Assembly (NCBI GenBank): GCA_902167985.1
Contig: CABHNZ010000008.1
Location: forward strand, 62,001 to 126,000
DNA: 64,000 nt
Reading direction: 5' to 3'
Source of the DNA: Shinella sp. UYSO24
Lineage (GTDB): Bacteria > Pseudomonadota > Alphaproteobacteria > Rhizobiales > Rhizobiaceae
Positions 9,158-20,332 of the stretch are shown piece by piece. The position numbers and the translations under genes were made by a program. Under the pieces are notes generated by a model. It was not told the DNA's origin. It saw only the letters and a program-made list of their open reading frames with translations, and did no database searches. Numbering within the stretch: position 1 is the stretch's first letter; each line of letters opens with the position of its first letter.

Positions 9158-10135
9158 ATGATAGCTTACCTCATCAGGCGGATGGGCCAGTCGATCCTGG
9201 TTCTCTTCACCATGGCCTGTCTCGTGTTCGTGGCGGTGTTTGCGCTGGGAAACCCGGTCGACATGCTGGTCAGTCCAGACGCGGATCAGGCAGAACGCGC
9301 CGCCGTCGCGGCCCGGTTCGGCCTTGACCAGTCGCTGCCCGCACAGTTCACGAACTTCATCCTCAACGCCTTCCACGGCGATCTCGGCTCGTCCTTCGTC
9401 TATGGCAAGCCTGCACTGGCCGTCATCGGCGAGCGCCTGCCCGCCACCGTCGAGCTTGCAGTGGTGGCACTCGGCCTTTCCGTCCTGATCGGCGTGCCGC
9501 TTGGCGTCATTGCCGGGCTTTGGCCGAAATCGATCGCCGGGCGCGCCATCATGTCGACATCGATCTTCGGCTTCTCGCTGCCTAACTTCTGGATCGGCCT
9601 GATGCTGGTTCTCTTCTTCGCGGTCTATCTCGGCTGGCTGCCGGCCGGCGGCCGCGGACCGACGATCAACGTCCTTGGCATGCAGCTCTCGATCTTCTCG
9701 GTCGAAGGATGGCGACATCTCATCCTGCCGGCGCTGACCCTGGCCCTCTACAAGACGTCGCTTGTGGTTCGCCTCTGCGAAGCCGGCACGCGCGAGGTGA
9801 TGACGCAGGAATATATCCGCTTTGCCCGCGCCAAGGGGCTTGGCCCCATCCGCATCATTCGCCTGCATCTCCTGAAGAACATGATGATCCCGGTCGTGAC
9901 GATCCTCGGCATGGAATTCGGAGCCATGATCGCCTTCACGGTGGTGATCGAGACGGTCTTTGCCTATCCCGGCATGGGCAAGCTTCTGATCGAATCCATC
10001 AACCGGCTCGATCGCCCCGTCGTCGTCGCCTATCTCATGGTCACGACAGTGATCTTCGTCGTCATCAACCTTGTCGTCGATCTGCTTTACGTCGCGCTTG
10101 ATCCGCGCGTCCGGCTCGGCGGCGGCAGCGAGTAG
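9158..10135 (+). CDS. ABC transporter permease, DppB type
   Basis: Intact, 325 residues, six predicted membrane helices. The N-terminal IRRMGQSILVLFTMACLVFV helix, periplasmic region with GLDQSLPAQF and HGDLGSSFVYG, and cytoplasmic EAA-type loop EYIRFARAKGLGPIRI are all standard for DppB/OppB proteins. It ends FVVINLVVDLLYVALDPRVRLG, the family signature. It pairs with the next permease, five bases downstream, to form the channel. Confidence 0.94.
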   Translation: MIAYLIRRMGQSILVLFTMACLVFVAVFALGNPVDMLVSPDADQAERAAVAARFGLDQSLPAQFTNFILNAFHGDLGSSFVYGKPALAVIGERLPATVELAVVALGLSVLIGVPLGVIAGLWPKSIAGRAIMSTSIFGFSLPNFWIGLMLVLFFAVYLGWLPAGGRGPTINVLGMQLSIFSVEGWRHLILPALTLALYKTSLVVRLCEAGTREVMTQEYIRFARAKGLGPIRIIRLHLLKNMMIPVVTILGMEFGAMIAFTVVIETVFAYPGMGKLLIESINRLDRPVVVAYLMVTTVIFVVINLVVDLLYVALDPRVRLGGGSE

Positions 10136-10140
10136 AGATC

Positions 10141-11064
10141 ATGACCGAAGTCGTCAATTCGAAATCCGCCATCTCCACGCCCGCGCAAAAAGGCGAGCGC
10201 CTCTGGCTGCGCCAGCTCAAGGACCTCGTTTCAAGCCCGGAAGCGGCCATCGGTCTTCTCATTCTGCTGACGCTCGCCTGTCTTGCGATCTTCGCCCCGC
10301 TGATTGCGCCGCAGGACCCCTATGACCTGATGCAGCTCGACATCATGGACAATATGCTGCCGCCCGGCCAGACACTCGGAAGCGGCGTGACGGCATGGCT
10401 CGGCACCGACGATCAGGGTCGCGACATGCTCTCGACCATCATGTACGGCATGCGCGTCTCGCTCGGTGTCGGCATTGCCTCGGTGGTGATCGCAAGCGTC
10501 ATCGGCGCCTTCATCGGCGTCCTCGCTGCCTATGTCGGCGGCCGTTTCGACAGCCTCATCATGCGTATCGTCGATCTGCAGCTCTCCTTCCCGTCGATCC
10601 TGATCGCGCTCGTGCTTCTGACGGTTTTCGGACGCGGACTGGACAAGGTGGTTCTCTCGCTCGTCCTCGTTCAGTGGGCCTATTACGCCCGCACCGTCCG
10701 CGGCTCGGCGCTGGTCGAAAAGAACAAGGACTACATCGCCGCGGCGCGCGGGCTCGAACTGTCGCGCTTCCGCATCCTCGTCCGGCATATGCTGCCGAAC
10801 TGCATTCCGCCGCTGATTGTGGTTTCGACGGTGCAGGTCGCCCACGCCATCACGCTCGAATCCACCCTCTCCTTTCTGGGTGTCGGCGTGCCCGTCACCC
10901 AGCCTTCGCTCGGCATGCTGATTGCCACCGGCTATGACTTCCTCCTCTCCGGCAATTACTGGGTCTCGACCTTTCCCGGCGTCGCTCTCGTCCTGATCGT
11001 CGTCTCGATCAATCTTGTCGGCGACCGGTTGCGCGCCATCCTCAATCCGAGGTTCAACGCATGA
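10141..11064 (+). CDS. ABC transporter permease, DppC type
   Basis: Intact, 307 residues. A cytoplasmic N-terminal tail is followed by a first helix (AAIGLLILLTLACLAIFAPLIAP), the conserved LGTDDQGRDMLSTIMYGMRVSL, then the EAA loop KDYIAAARGLELSRFRIL and the ending NLVGDRLRAILNPR. This is typical DppC/OppC architecture. Its stop overlaps the ATG of the first ATPase (11061), showing translational coupling. Confidence 0.94.
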   Translation: MTEVVNSKSAISTPAQKGERLWLRQLKDLVSSPEAAIGLLILLTLACLAIFAPLIAPQDPYDLMQLDIMDNMLPPGQTLGSGVTAWLGTDDQGRDMLSTIMYGMRVSLGVGIASVVIASVIGAFIGVLAAYVGGRFDSLIMRIVDLQLSFPSILIALVLLTVFGRGLDKVVLSLVLVQWAYYARTVRGSALVEKNKDYIAAARGLELSRFRILVRHMLPNCIPPLIVVSTVQVAHAITLESTLSFLGVGVPVTQPSLGMLIATGYDFLLSGNYWVSTFPGVALVLIVVSINLVGDRLRAILNPRFNA

Positions 11065-12044
11065 TGCACCAGAAAACCATGGTTGCCCCCGCTCTTTCCG
11101 TCGAAAACCTCACCGTCACCTTCGGCACACGCCGGGGCATGGTGACGGCCGTCAACGATGTCAGCTTTCACGTCAATCCCGGCGAAGTTCTGGGTGTGGT
11201 CGGAGAGTCCGGTTCCGGCAAATCCGTGACGGGACTTGCGGTCATGGGACTGATCGATCAGCCCGGCCGGATCTCCGGCGGCCGCGTGCTGCTGGACGGA
11301 AAAGACATTGCCGGCATCCGTGATCGCGAGATGCGCAGCCTGCGCGGCAAGCGCATTGCGATGATCTTTCAGGATCCGATCTCCACACTCAATCCGGTTC
11401 TGCGCATCGACACGCAGATCATGGAGGCGATCACCGCCCATGAACGCGTGTCTCCGGCTGCGGCGCGTGCGCGGGCCATCGAAGCCTTGAGGTCGGTCGG
11501 CATCCCCTCGCCTGAATCCCGGCTCGAGGCCTATCCGCACCAGTTTTCCGGCGGGATGCGCCAGCGCGTGGCGATTGCGATCGCGCTTCTGCACAAGCCG
11601 GCGGTGCTGATCGCCGACGAACCGACCACGGCACTCGACGTCACCATCCAGGCGCAGATCCTCGGTGAAGTCCAGAAGCTGGCGAGCGAAAACGGTACGG
11701 CACTCGTCTGGATCACGCATGACCTCTCCGTCGTTGCCGGCCTCGCAGATCGTATAGCGGTCATGTATGCCGGCCGGATCGTGGAAACCGGCACCGTCGC
11801 TGAAATCCTCACCGAACCGCGCCACCATTATACCGCCGGCCTCATCGCCTCCGTGCCGAGCCATAATCGGCGCGGCCAGCCGCTGGCACAGATCCCCGGC
11901 TCGACGCCGAACCTTGCCAATATGCCCTCCGGCTGCGCCTTCCATCCCCGTTGCGCGGCCAGTAGCGAACTCTGTTCCACCATGCTGCCGCCCGTCGTCA
12001 GTGATCCCTCCGGCCGCCTCGTGCGCTGCCATCACCCGCGATAG
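11061..12044 (+). CDS. ABC transporter ATP-binding protein, DppD type
   Basis: Intact, 327 residues. Walker [10 protein letters not shown]-loop [13 protein letters not shown], signature QFSGGMRQR, Walker [13 protein letters not shown] and H-loop WITHDLSV are all present. The C-terminal oligopeptide-transport extension contains GCAFHPRC, a Cys-rich motif that binds an Fe-S cluster in some family members. It energises the importer with the following ATPase. It could also start at 11064, since two ATG codons are adjacent. Confidence 0.94.
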   Translation: MMHQKTMVAPALSVENLTVTFGTRRGMVTAVNDVSFHVNPGEVLGVVGESGSGKSVTGLAVMGLIDQPGRISGGRVLLDGKDIAGIRDREMRSLRGKRIAMIFQDPISTLNPVLRIDTQIMEAITAHERVSPAAARARAIEALRSVGIPSPESRLEAYPHQFSGGMRQRVAIAIALLHKPAVLIADEPTTALDVTIQAQILGEVQKLASENGTALVWITHDLSVVAGLADRIAVMYAGRIVETGTVAEILTEPRHHYTAGLIASVPSHNRRGQPLAQIPGSTPNLANMPSGCAFHPRCAASSELCSTMLPPVVSDPSGRLVRCHHPR

Positions 12045-12058
12045 GAGGCAGGAAGACC

Positions 12059-13078
12059 ATGGACCCCATTCTCAAGCTCGATGCCATCTCCCGCCAGTTC
12101 CGCTCGAGCCCCGACTTTGCCCAGCGCATATCCGACATGCTGACGGGGAAGAATTCTGAGCAGGTCGTTCGCGCGGTCGACGGCATCAGTCTCGACGTGC
12201 AGCCGGGCGAGATCGTCGGCCTCGTCGGCGAGTCCGGTTGCGGCAAGTCCACCCTTGCCCGCATCATTTCCGGCATTCTCGCCCCGTCGGATGGCCGCGT
12301 TTGGTGGCAGGCCGCGACATGGCCGAGATGACGGAGGCCGAACGGCGCAAGGCAAGCCTCTCCATCCAGATGGTCTTTCAGGATGCAACGGCCTCGCTCA
12401 ATCCGCGCAAGCGCGTCGTCGAGACCATCGGCGAAGCGGCCGTTGTGCACGGGGTCATCCGTTCCGGCGAGATGGTCGCCTATGTCAGCGATCTCATGGC
12501 GCGTGTCGGGCTTGATCCATCGAGCCGTGACTTCTATCCGCACCAGTTTTCCGGCGGGCAGCGTGCCCGTATCGGCATCGCGCGCGCTGGCAGTCAAGCC
12601 GAGGATCCTTGTCTGCGATGAATCGACCGCTGCGCTCGACGTCTCCATCCAGGCGCAGATCCTAAACCTTTTCATGGAGTTGAAGCGCGATCTTGATCTT
12701 ACTTACATCTTCGTCAGCCACGATCTGGGGATGATCGAGAACTTCTGCGATCGCATCGCCGTCATGTATCTCGGCCGTATCGTCGAACTGGCCGAGACAG
12801 AGGCGCTGTTTGCCAATCCGCACCACCCCTATACCCGCGCGCTCCTGAAGGAGATCCCCTCGCTTGAACCGAGGAAACGGGTCTTCACCGCCATCAAGGG
12901 GGAGATGCCCTCACCGCTCAACCCGCCATCCGGCTGCCATTTCCACCCGCGCTGTCCGATGGCAAAGCCAATCTGCTCCTCCGAAGTGCCGTCGCTCTCC
13001 GCAACGGACGCGATGCGGCTTTCCGCCTGCCACTTCGCTTCGGACCTGCAGACGAAAGTCCTGTCCCATGCCGGCTAG
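12059..13078 (+). CDS. ABC transporter ATP-binding protein, DppF type (two frameshifts)
   Basis: About 340 residues across three segments. From ATG 12059: [19 protein letters not shown] (Walker A). One T appears lost near 12303. The next frame gives [33 protein letters not shown] (Q-loop) and [15 protein letters not shown] (signature). Near 12590 one GC unit of a GCGCGC run is missing, and the original frame resumes with [18 protein letters not shown] (Walker B), VSHDLGMIE and [15 protein letters not shown]. All functional motifs survive, so the protein is probably intact in the organism. Confidence 0.85.
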
Positions 13079-13105
13079 AACAGCCGCATTCAAGGGTCTG
13101 AGCCG

Positions 13106-14479
13106 ATGACCGCGAGCAGCCGGACTGACGCGATGGTTCTCGGCGGCGGTATCGTCGGCGTCTCGATCGCCCTTCATCTGCAGGAGCGGGGGCTCAGGGT
13201 CGCGCTTGTCGACCGGCGTCAGCCGGGCTGCGAAACGAGCTACGGGAATGCGGGCTTCATCGAGACATCTGCCATACTTCCGCACCCCTTTCCGCAGGGC
13301 ATCGGCAACCTCCTGCGTCTGGCGACCAACCGGTCGGATTCCGTGCGTACGGACCACGCCTTCCTGCCGCGGCTGCTTGCATGGCTCCTGGCCTACAAGC
13401 GCGCGTCTTCCAATTCGGCCTTGGAGGCGATCGGCCCCTCGTTCCGGCATCTCATGCGCGCCTCGCTCCCTGAGCATCGCCACCTTCTGGAGCAGGCGGG
13501 CGCCGCGGATCTTTACGCGAGGATGGCTGGCTCGAACTGTGCCGGACACCCGCCGAGCTTCTGGAGGCGGACAACTCGGCCAAGGCAGCAAGGGCACAGG
13601 GTATCAGGCTCTGAGGTTGGAGGCGAGTGCCCTCCACGCGCTTGAACCTTCCTTGAAGGAGCGTTTTGCTGGCGCCATTCACTGGATCGACACAGCCCGC
13701 ATCACCGATCCGGGTGAATTGTTGAAACGCCTCGTCCATCTCTTCAGCGCCCGACAGGGCATGATCATCAAGGGCGACGCGCTGGCTCTTCAACAGATGA
13801 GGACAGGTTGGGTGCTCCCGCTCGACGGGGGAACGCTTGAAGCCGAGCAAGCCGTGATCGCGCTTGGCCCATGGTCGACCGACCTGACCTCCCGCTTCGG
13901 CTATCGCCTGCCCCTTGCTGCCAAGCGGGGCTACCATCGGCATTTCGAAAATTCGGGGCCAGCACCGCTCACAAGGCCGGTCTACGTCCGTGATCGGCAG
14001 TGCCTGATCGTGCCGGTCGCCAAGGGGATCCGGGTCATGACCGGTGTCGAGCTTGCTGCCCGGGACGCGACGCCTGATCTTCGGCAGATCGATCGCATGA
14101 CGGCCTGCGCGCGCCGGACAATCCACCTCGGCCCGCCGCTCGACGAACAGGCATGGCTCGGGGCTCGCCCTGCATGCCCGACATGCTGCCCGTCATCGGC
14201 GAAGCACCGCGCCATCCGGGCCTGTGGTTTGCCTTCGGCCATGGCCATTATGGACTGACCCAGGGGCCGATCACCGGAAGGCTGATCGCGGACCTCATGA
14301 CCGGCCGAGACACACCATTTCCCGTGCAGGCCTTCGCGCCCGGGCGCTTCGAGAAGGCGCCCCCAGACCGCCGATCCACGACACCGGACGGCATGACGGT
14401 CGGTCGTCGCACATCAGTCTTTCGCAGCGGATCCCGGCCACCCTCGCCATCCGCTGCCGCAGAAAAAGCCAGGAAGTGA
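13106..14479 (+). CDS. FAD-dependent D-amino-acid dehydrogenase-like oxidoreductase (three frameshifts)
   Basis: DadA/glycine-oxidase-type flavoprotein of about 415-455 residues starting at ATG 13106. The N-terminal dinucleotide motif is VLGGGIVGVSIALHLQERGL, followed by CETSYGNAGFIETS. Shifts near 13523, 13612 and 14167, each consistent with one missing base, move the reading through GWLELCRTPAELLEA and HALEPSLKERFAGAIHW to the C-terminal MPDMLPVIGEAPRHPGLWFAFGHGHYGLTQ, the normal flavin/substrate end. It should oxidise the C-N bond of a D-amino acid or secondary amine and pass electrons to the quinone pool. The tail after FAPGRF is unusually long and may reflect another shift. Confidence 0.82.
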
Positions 14480-14487
14480 GACTATCC

Positions 14488-15881
14488 ATGAACGAGAAAA
14501 ATGACACGCGCGATGCGGCGATAGCCAAGGCTGTCGGCCAGATGGACGACGGAAGCTTTGAAGCGGTCATGCGCCGTCGCGTCGCCATCCCATCCGCCAG
14601 TCGGCTTCCCGAGCATCATCAGGATCTATTGCGCTATCTCTCGGAGGAAATGCAGCCGCATTTCTCGCGGATGGGGTTCACCATCCACATCCTTCAGGAT
14701 GACAAGGCGCCCGGCCCTTTTCTGCTCGCCGAACGGATCGAAGATCCGTCCTTCATCACCGTGCTGCAATATGGTCATGGCGATGTCGTCGCTGGGCTGG
14801 ACGACAAATGGGCCAAGGGACTGAAGCCCTTCGAGATGACCGAGCGCGACGGCAACTGGTATGGCCGCGGCACGGCCGACAACAAGGGCCAGCACTCGGT
14901 CAACATGGCGGCGCTGGAGGCTGTGCTGTCGGTTCGCGGCAAGCTTGGCTTCAATCTCAAATATCTGATCGAAATGGGTGAGGAGTCGGGCTCGCCCGGT
15001 CTCGACAGCGTCTGCGAGCGTAATCGCGAGCTGCTGAAGGCCGATGTCCTGATTGCCTCGGACGGCCCGCGCCTTGCCCTCGGGCAGCCGACGATTTTCC
15101 TCGGGGCGCGCGGCGGCATGTCGTTCCATATGGAAGTCAACGCCCGGCAGGATTTCCAGCATTCCGGCAATTGGGGTGGGCTTCTCGCCAATCCCGGCAT
15201 CGAGCTTTGCCACGCGATCACCGAACTCGTCAGCCGCACCGGCAAGATCAAGGTGCCGGAAATGACGCCGGGGGAAATCCCGGCAACGTCCGCGAGGCAC
15301 TCGCTCATTGCCATATTGAGCCCGCAGCCGGTGATCCGGACATCGAACCCTGGTGGGGTGAACCGGGCCTGACGGCTGAGGAGAAGGTTTTCGCCTGGTC
15401 GTCTTTCGAGGTGATGGAGATGGAATGCGGCAACCTCGCCCAGCCGCTCTATGCCATCCCGCCGCGGGCACGCGCGCGCATGCAGCTGCGCTTCCCGGTC
15501 AATGTCGATTACGAGGCCGTCATCCCGGCCGTCCGCCGGGTTCTCAAGGAGGCCGGTTACGATCGCGTCACGGTTACGGACCCTTCCGACGCCATCTTTC
15601 CCGCCAGCCGCCTCGATCCGGATCATCCATGGGTGAGGCGCGTCGCAGCCTCGATCGAGAAGACGACCGGCGCGGCGCCGGCAATCCTGCCCAATCTCGG
15701 CGGTTCGCTACCCAACAATATCTTTTCCGACCAGCTTGGCCTGCCGACGGTCTGGATCCCGCATTCCTATCCCGGCTGCCTTCAGCATGCCGCCAACGAA
15801 CATCTGCCGATCAGCATCGCCCGTGAAGGTCTCGCCATCATGGCGGGCCTCTATCACGACCTCGGCGAGCCAACAGAATAA
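14488..15881 (+). CDS. M20-family metallopeptidase/amidohydrolase (one frameshift)
   Basis: About 465 residues from ATG 14488. Zinc-site motifs appear in order: YGHGDVV (His/Asp), GRGTADNKGQ (bridging Asp) and EMGEESGSPGL (general-base Glu). The frame breaks near 15285 in GGGGAAATCCCGG; one base restores GEIPGNVREALAHCHIEPAA and a normal dimerisation and C-terminal half (PNLGGSLPNNIFSD, IPHSYPGCLQHAANEH with the last metal His). M20 enzymes remove acyl or peptidyl groups from amino acids. Here it may split the imported ligand before oxidation by the preceding flavoprotein. Confidence 0.86.
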
Positions 15882-15894
15882 CAGGAGGACACCC

Positions 15895-17094
15895 ATGTCG
15901 TTCATGGACAAACTGATTACCGCCCGCGAGGCCAATGCCTTTTCCGGTATCCGCGACCAGATCAAGGATCTCCACACGGAGAATATCGCAGCTCTTGCCG
16001 TCAGGGCCGCCAAGCTCGATGACGTGATCGCGCTCTGGTATGGCGAAGGCGACATGGTGACGCCGCCCTTCATCCGCGATGCCGCAAAGGCAGCGCTCGA
16101 TGCCGGCTCGACATTCTACGTGCCGGACATGCGCGGCGCCTCCGGCCTCCAGAAGGCGCTCTTTGACTACCAGTCCCGCCTGCACGGCAAGCCGATCGAT
16201 ATGGCGCGCAGCACCATTGCCCCGGGTGGCATGCAGGCGCTCTATATTGCGCTGGCGCTGATTGCCGATGCCGGTACGAATGTCGTCTATGTCTCACCGC
16301 AATGGCCGAACATCAACAATGCCATTCACCTTCTCGGCGCCGAGCCGCGGGCCGTCGAACTGGATTTCGATACCGACTGGAAGCTGGATCTCGACAAGCT
16401 CTTCGCTGCCTGCGATGCGCGCACCCGCGCAATCTTCCTTTCGACGCCATCAAACCCGACGGGCTGGACGGCCAGTGCCGAGGAAATGGCGGCACTTCTC
16501 GAATTCAGCCGCCGTACCGGCATCTGGATCATCTCCGACGAGGTCTATGGGCGGATCTATTTCAAGGGAGATGTCGCCCCGTCCATCCTGCCGATCGCCG
16601 AGGATGAGGATCGCGTCATGTCGATCAACAGCTTCTCCAAGGCATGGGCCATGACCGGCTGGCGCGTCGGCTGGCTCACCCATCCGAAAAGCGTGGCGGC
16701 ACAAGTTGCAGCCATGACGCAATATATCAACAGCGGCACGCCCGCCTTCGTGCAGGCCGGCGCCGCCGCAGCACTTGAACAGGGCGAGCCGCTGGTCGCA
16801 CAGATCAGGCAGCAGATCGAGACCAATCTCGACATCGTCTACGAAGGCCTGTCGAAAGTTCCGACCATCCTCCTGCCCGAAAAGCCCAAGGGTGGCATGT
16901 ATGCCTTCTTCGGCCTGAAGGGCGTGCCGGATGCGCGCGAAGCCTGCACGACGATCCTTGAAAAGGCGCGCGTCGGCCTTGCGCCGGGCCTGCTCTTCAG
17001 CGGTTCGTCGACCTCCTTCATCCGCATGTGCGTCTTCCGCGATACGAAGACGCTTTCGGCAGCAGTCGATAGAATGGTGGACGCTCTGGGCTGA
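15895..17094 (+). CDS. Pyridoxal-phosphate class I aminotransferase
   Basis: Intact, 399 residues; ATG 15895 follows ACAGGAGGACACCC. The fold-type I signals are TIAPGGMQALYIALALI, FLSTPSNPTGWTAS (Asn and Pro contacts), ISDEVYGRIYF (Asp for the pyridine nitrogen, Tyr) and SINSFSKAWAMTGWRVGW with the Schiff-base Lys; the C-terminal Arg is in SSTSFIRMCVF. It belongs to the aspartate/aromatic branch. It would transaminate the amino acid released by the upstream hydrolase or oxidase. Confidence 0.93.
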   Translation: MSFMDKLITAREANAFSGIRDQIKDLHTENIAALAVRAAKLDDVIALWYGEGDMVTPPFIRDAAKAALDAGSTFYVPDMRGASGLQKALFDYQSRLHGKPIDMARSTIAPGGMQALYIALALIADAGTNVVYVSPQWPNINNAIHLLGAEPRAVELDFDTDWKLDLDKLFAACDARTRAIFLSTPSNPTGWTASAEEMAALLEFSRRTGIWIISDEVYGRIYFKGDVAPSILPIAEDEDRVMSINSFSKAWAMTGWRVGWLTHPKSVAAQVAAMTQYINSGTPAFVQAGAAAALEQGEPLVAQIRQQIETNLDIVYEGLSKVPTILLPEKPKGGMYAFFGLKGVPDAREACTTILEKARVGLAPGLLFSGSSTSFIRMCVFRDTKTLSAAVDRMVDALG

Positions 17095-17184
17095 CTTTCG
17101 ACATGGCCTGCGGCGATCGACACGTCTGACGCAGGCCTCTCCCACATCGCCAGGTCGGCCCGAAGCGCCGAGAAAGGAATTTCC

Positions 17185-18575
17185 GTGACTGATTTTCTGG
17201 AAGCCCTGAAGACCGAGCTTGGTGAGGATGTCTTCCTCGGCGCTGATATCCCGGAACGCTTCCACAATGACTGGGCGGGCATGGCGCCGGTGGTACCGCT
17301 TGCGCTGGTTCGGCCTCGCAGCACGGCGCAGGTTGCCGCTGCCATGCGGCTCTGCAACGAATACCGCATCCCCCTCACGCCACAGGGCGGCCTGACCGGT
17401 CTTGCCGGTGGCGCCCGGCCGATCGAGGGCGGCGTCGCCCTGTCGCTCGATCGCATGAACAGGATCGAGGAAATCGACACCGTCATGGCGACCATGACGA
17501 TCGAAGCGGGAGCAACACTCGGTGCCGCACAGCGCGCCGCCGAAGAGGCCGGACTTTTCCTCGGCCTTGATCTCGGCGCGCGCGATTCCTGCATGATCGG
17601 TGGCACGCTATCCACCAATGCCGGCGGTAATCGCGTCATCCGGTTCGGCATGGCGCGCGAGCATGTGCTGGGGTTGGAGGTCGTGCTGCCCGACGGCACG
17701 ATCGTCACCTCGCTCAACAAGATGCTGAAGAACAATGCCGGCTACGACCTGAAGCAATTGTTCGTCGGCTCGGAGGGCACGCTCGGGATTATCACACGCG
17801 CCGTCCTTCGGCTGCAGGCCCGTCCTGCGGAACTGGCGAGCGCCTTCTGCGCCTGCCCGGATTTTCCGGCACTTCTCGAACTCCTCAAGAGCGCCCGCCA
17901 GCGGCTCGGCGCGGCGCTGACCTCGTTCGAGGTCATGTGGCCGAGCTTCTACGACTTCATGACCGGTGGCCTGCCCGGCTGCGCCGGCCGTTCGCGGAGA
18001 GCCACGGCATCTATGTCCTGATCGAGACCGGTGGCAATGATGCCGAGGCCAATCGCAATCTGCTTGAAAGCGTGCTTGGCGATGCATTGGAGGCCGGCTG
18101 GGTTTCGGATGCCGTCCTGCCATCATCCGAGCGGGAAACGCAGGATCTCTGGGCCGTGCGGGAAAGCGTTTCCGAATATGGCAAGCTGATGGGACCACTG
18201 ACGGCCTTCGACGTCGGCCTTCCGACCAGCAAGGCCGGCAAGGTCGTCGATGAGATCGAGGCCGAGATGAAGCGGCGCTGGCCGGATGCGATTGCGCTGA
18301 GCTATGGCCATATCGGCGACAGCAATCTTCATGTCGTCTGCAACATACCGTCCTTGAGCAAGGAACAGCCGCACAAGGAAATCTACGACCTCGTCTTCGG
18401 CGCGATTGCGCGCGAGGGCGGCACGATTTCTGCCGAACACGGGATCGGCCTCGTGAAGAAACCCTATCTCGGCCTGTCGCGCACCCCGGAAGAGCTGGCC
18501 TTGATGGCACGCATCAAGCAGGCGCTCGATCCGAACAATATCCTCAACACGGGCAAGGTTCTGAGCCTGTCCTGA
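17185..18575 (+). CDS. FAD-linked D-2-hydroxyacid/2-hydroxyglutarate dehydrogenase (GlcD family, one frameshift)
   Basis: About 463 residues starting at GTG 17185 after AGAAAGGAATTTCC. The PCMH-type FAD domain has TPQGGLTGLAGGARPIEGG, IEAGATLGAAQ, GGTLSTNAGGNRVIRFGM and NAGYDLKQLFVGSEGTLGI. One base is missing near 17978 (LP-G-LRRPFAES), after which the C-terminal domain continues with LSYGHIGDSNLHV and ISAEHGIGLVKKPYL, the metal and substrate motifs, ending NILNTGKVLSLS. It oxidises a D-2-hydroxyacid to a 2-oxoacid. It closes the plus-strand cluster and a terminator follows. Confidence 0.88.
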
Positions 18576-18580
18576 CGCAA

Positions 18581-18612
18581 GAAAGGCCGGTAAATCTCTG
18601 CCGGCCTTCTTC
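18581..18612 (+). terminator. Rho-independent terminator of the 7425-18575 operon
   Basis: AAGGCCGG (18583-18590) pairs with CCGGCCTT (18601-18608) over a 10-base loop, followed by CTTCTTC. The hairpin begins 8 bp after the stop of the hydroxyacid dehydrogenase and sits before the convergent ligase gene. Confidence 0.75.
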
Positions 18613-18640
18613 ATTCCAGAAGCAAGTGCTGGCCTTCCGT

Positions 18641-20271
18641 TTATCGGAGGAGCGTGTAGCCCGCCTTTTCCCGGTCCCAGGTCGCGTCGCTCACGCCTGC
18701 GGCGATCAGCTTGAACTTCTGGACCTTGCCATTCTCCGTCAGTGGCAACATCTCAACGAAATCAACGAAGCGTGGCACCGAGAAATAGGACATGCGCGGC
18801 TGGCAGAAATCGAGCAACTCGGCGGCAGAGACTGTCGCGCCCTGTTTCAGAATGATCGCTGCCATGACCTCATCCTCGGCCAATTCAGACTGAACCGGGA
18901 AGACGGCGACATTTTCCACCGCCGGATGAGCGACAATCACCTGCTCGACCTCGAAGGAGGAGATGTTTTCGCCGCGACGACGGATGGCGTCCTTCATGCG
19001 GTCGAGGAACTGGACATATCCATCCTCATCCATCACCGCCCGGTCGCCCGTATGGAACCAGAGGTTTCGCCAGGCCTCGACCGTCTTTTCCGGCGCACCG
19101 AAATAGCCGGTTGCCATCGAGAAGGGCTCGGCGGAGCGAACCACAAGCTCGCCCGGCGTGCGGCCGGAACCTCATTGTCCTCGGCATCGACAATGGCGAT
19201 CTGGAAGCCGGGACGAACGCGGCCCATCTTGCCCGGACGCTGTGCGAGAAACTGGTCGCCGATGACGAAATTCGTCTCCGTTGAACCATAGCCGTCGATG
19301 ATGTTGATGCCGAAGCGCTCGGAAAACGGTGCATGGAACTGCGATGGCACACCCGGCGCCAGCGTGATGCGCGTGCGATGCCGGCTATCGGCCTCCGATC
19401 GCTCCTTTGACAGCAGGATCGGCACCATGGCGCCGAGCAGATAGGTGACAGTCGCGCCAGTTTCAGCCAGTCGCGCCGAAAACCGGCTTGCTGAAAACTT
19501 CTGCTCGACGACGATCGAGGCACCGGTCAGCAGCGCCTGAAAGAAGGTGTTCAGCGCATTGGTGTGGAACAGAGGGAGGCATGTCAAAAGCACGTCCTCC
19601 TCATCGATGCCGAGCAGGGCTGCCGTATGGAGCCCCCACCAAAAATACTGGGCATGCGGGCAGCAAACGCCTTTCGAAAGGCCGGTCGTGCCGGATGTGT
19701 AGAGAATGGCGAGCGTATCGGAGGGCTTGCTCGGATGCGCCTCCATCTCTCCGGCCATGGCAGGGATCGGACCGGAAGGCAGCGGGAAGGCATGGCCCTC
19801 ACCGGCTTCCCCGATCATCCAGACGGCCTGCAACGGTACGCCCGCCTCAACGGCTGCTGCAAAAACGCCCATGAAAACCGTCTCGATCACGGCAAGCCTT
19901 GCACCGCAATTGCGCAGGATATGCTCCAGCTGTGCGCCACGGGAAGCGGTATTGATCGGCACGGCAATGGCACCGCACCACGCGCAGCCGAGGAATGTCT
20001 GGATAAACTCCATGCGGTTGCCGCACATGATGGCAACGGTATCACCCGGCTTGACCCCTGCCTCACGCAGCGCCTTGCCGGCGGATGCCGCCAGCGACCG
20101 TGTCTCGGCAAAGCTCAGGCTCTTCTCCCCGACCGTCACCATGGTTCGCGCACCATGATGTTCGGCCTGACGCGTCAGCATCTGCGGGACGCTGCGCATC
20201 GACGGCGTGAAGACCTCGGCCAGAGCGAAGACACGCGCCTCCCCGGCAAGCTCGATATCTGCTGCACTCAT
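18641..20271 (-). CDS. AMP-forming acyl-CoA ligase (one frameshift)
   Basis: About 543 residues. Start chosen at ATG 20271 (MSAADIEL), which has AAGGA at good spacing. ANL-superfamily motifs: ILYTSGTTGLSKGV (P-loop), LPLFHTNALNTFF, IIDGYGSTETNF, then, after one missing G near 19160, WFHTGDRAVMDEDGYVQFLDR (ATP Asp), MKDAIRRRGENISSFEVE and PLTENGKVQKFKL with the catalytic Lys. It adenylates a carboxylic acid and makes its CoA thioester. It sits 61 bp downstream of a Tau/Ssu-type permease on the same strand, so the imported ligand is probably its substrate. The carnitine-CoA ligase branch is the nearest look-alike, not proven. Confidence 0.87.
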
Positions 20272-20332
20272 TGGCATATCCTTCGTAAGCGGCAGCGAGC
20301 CGCCGGGCGGCCTTGCGTCCGCATCCACAATG

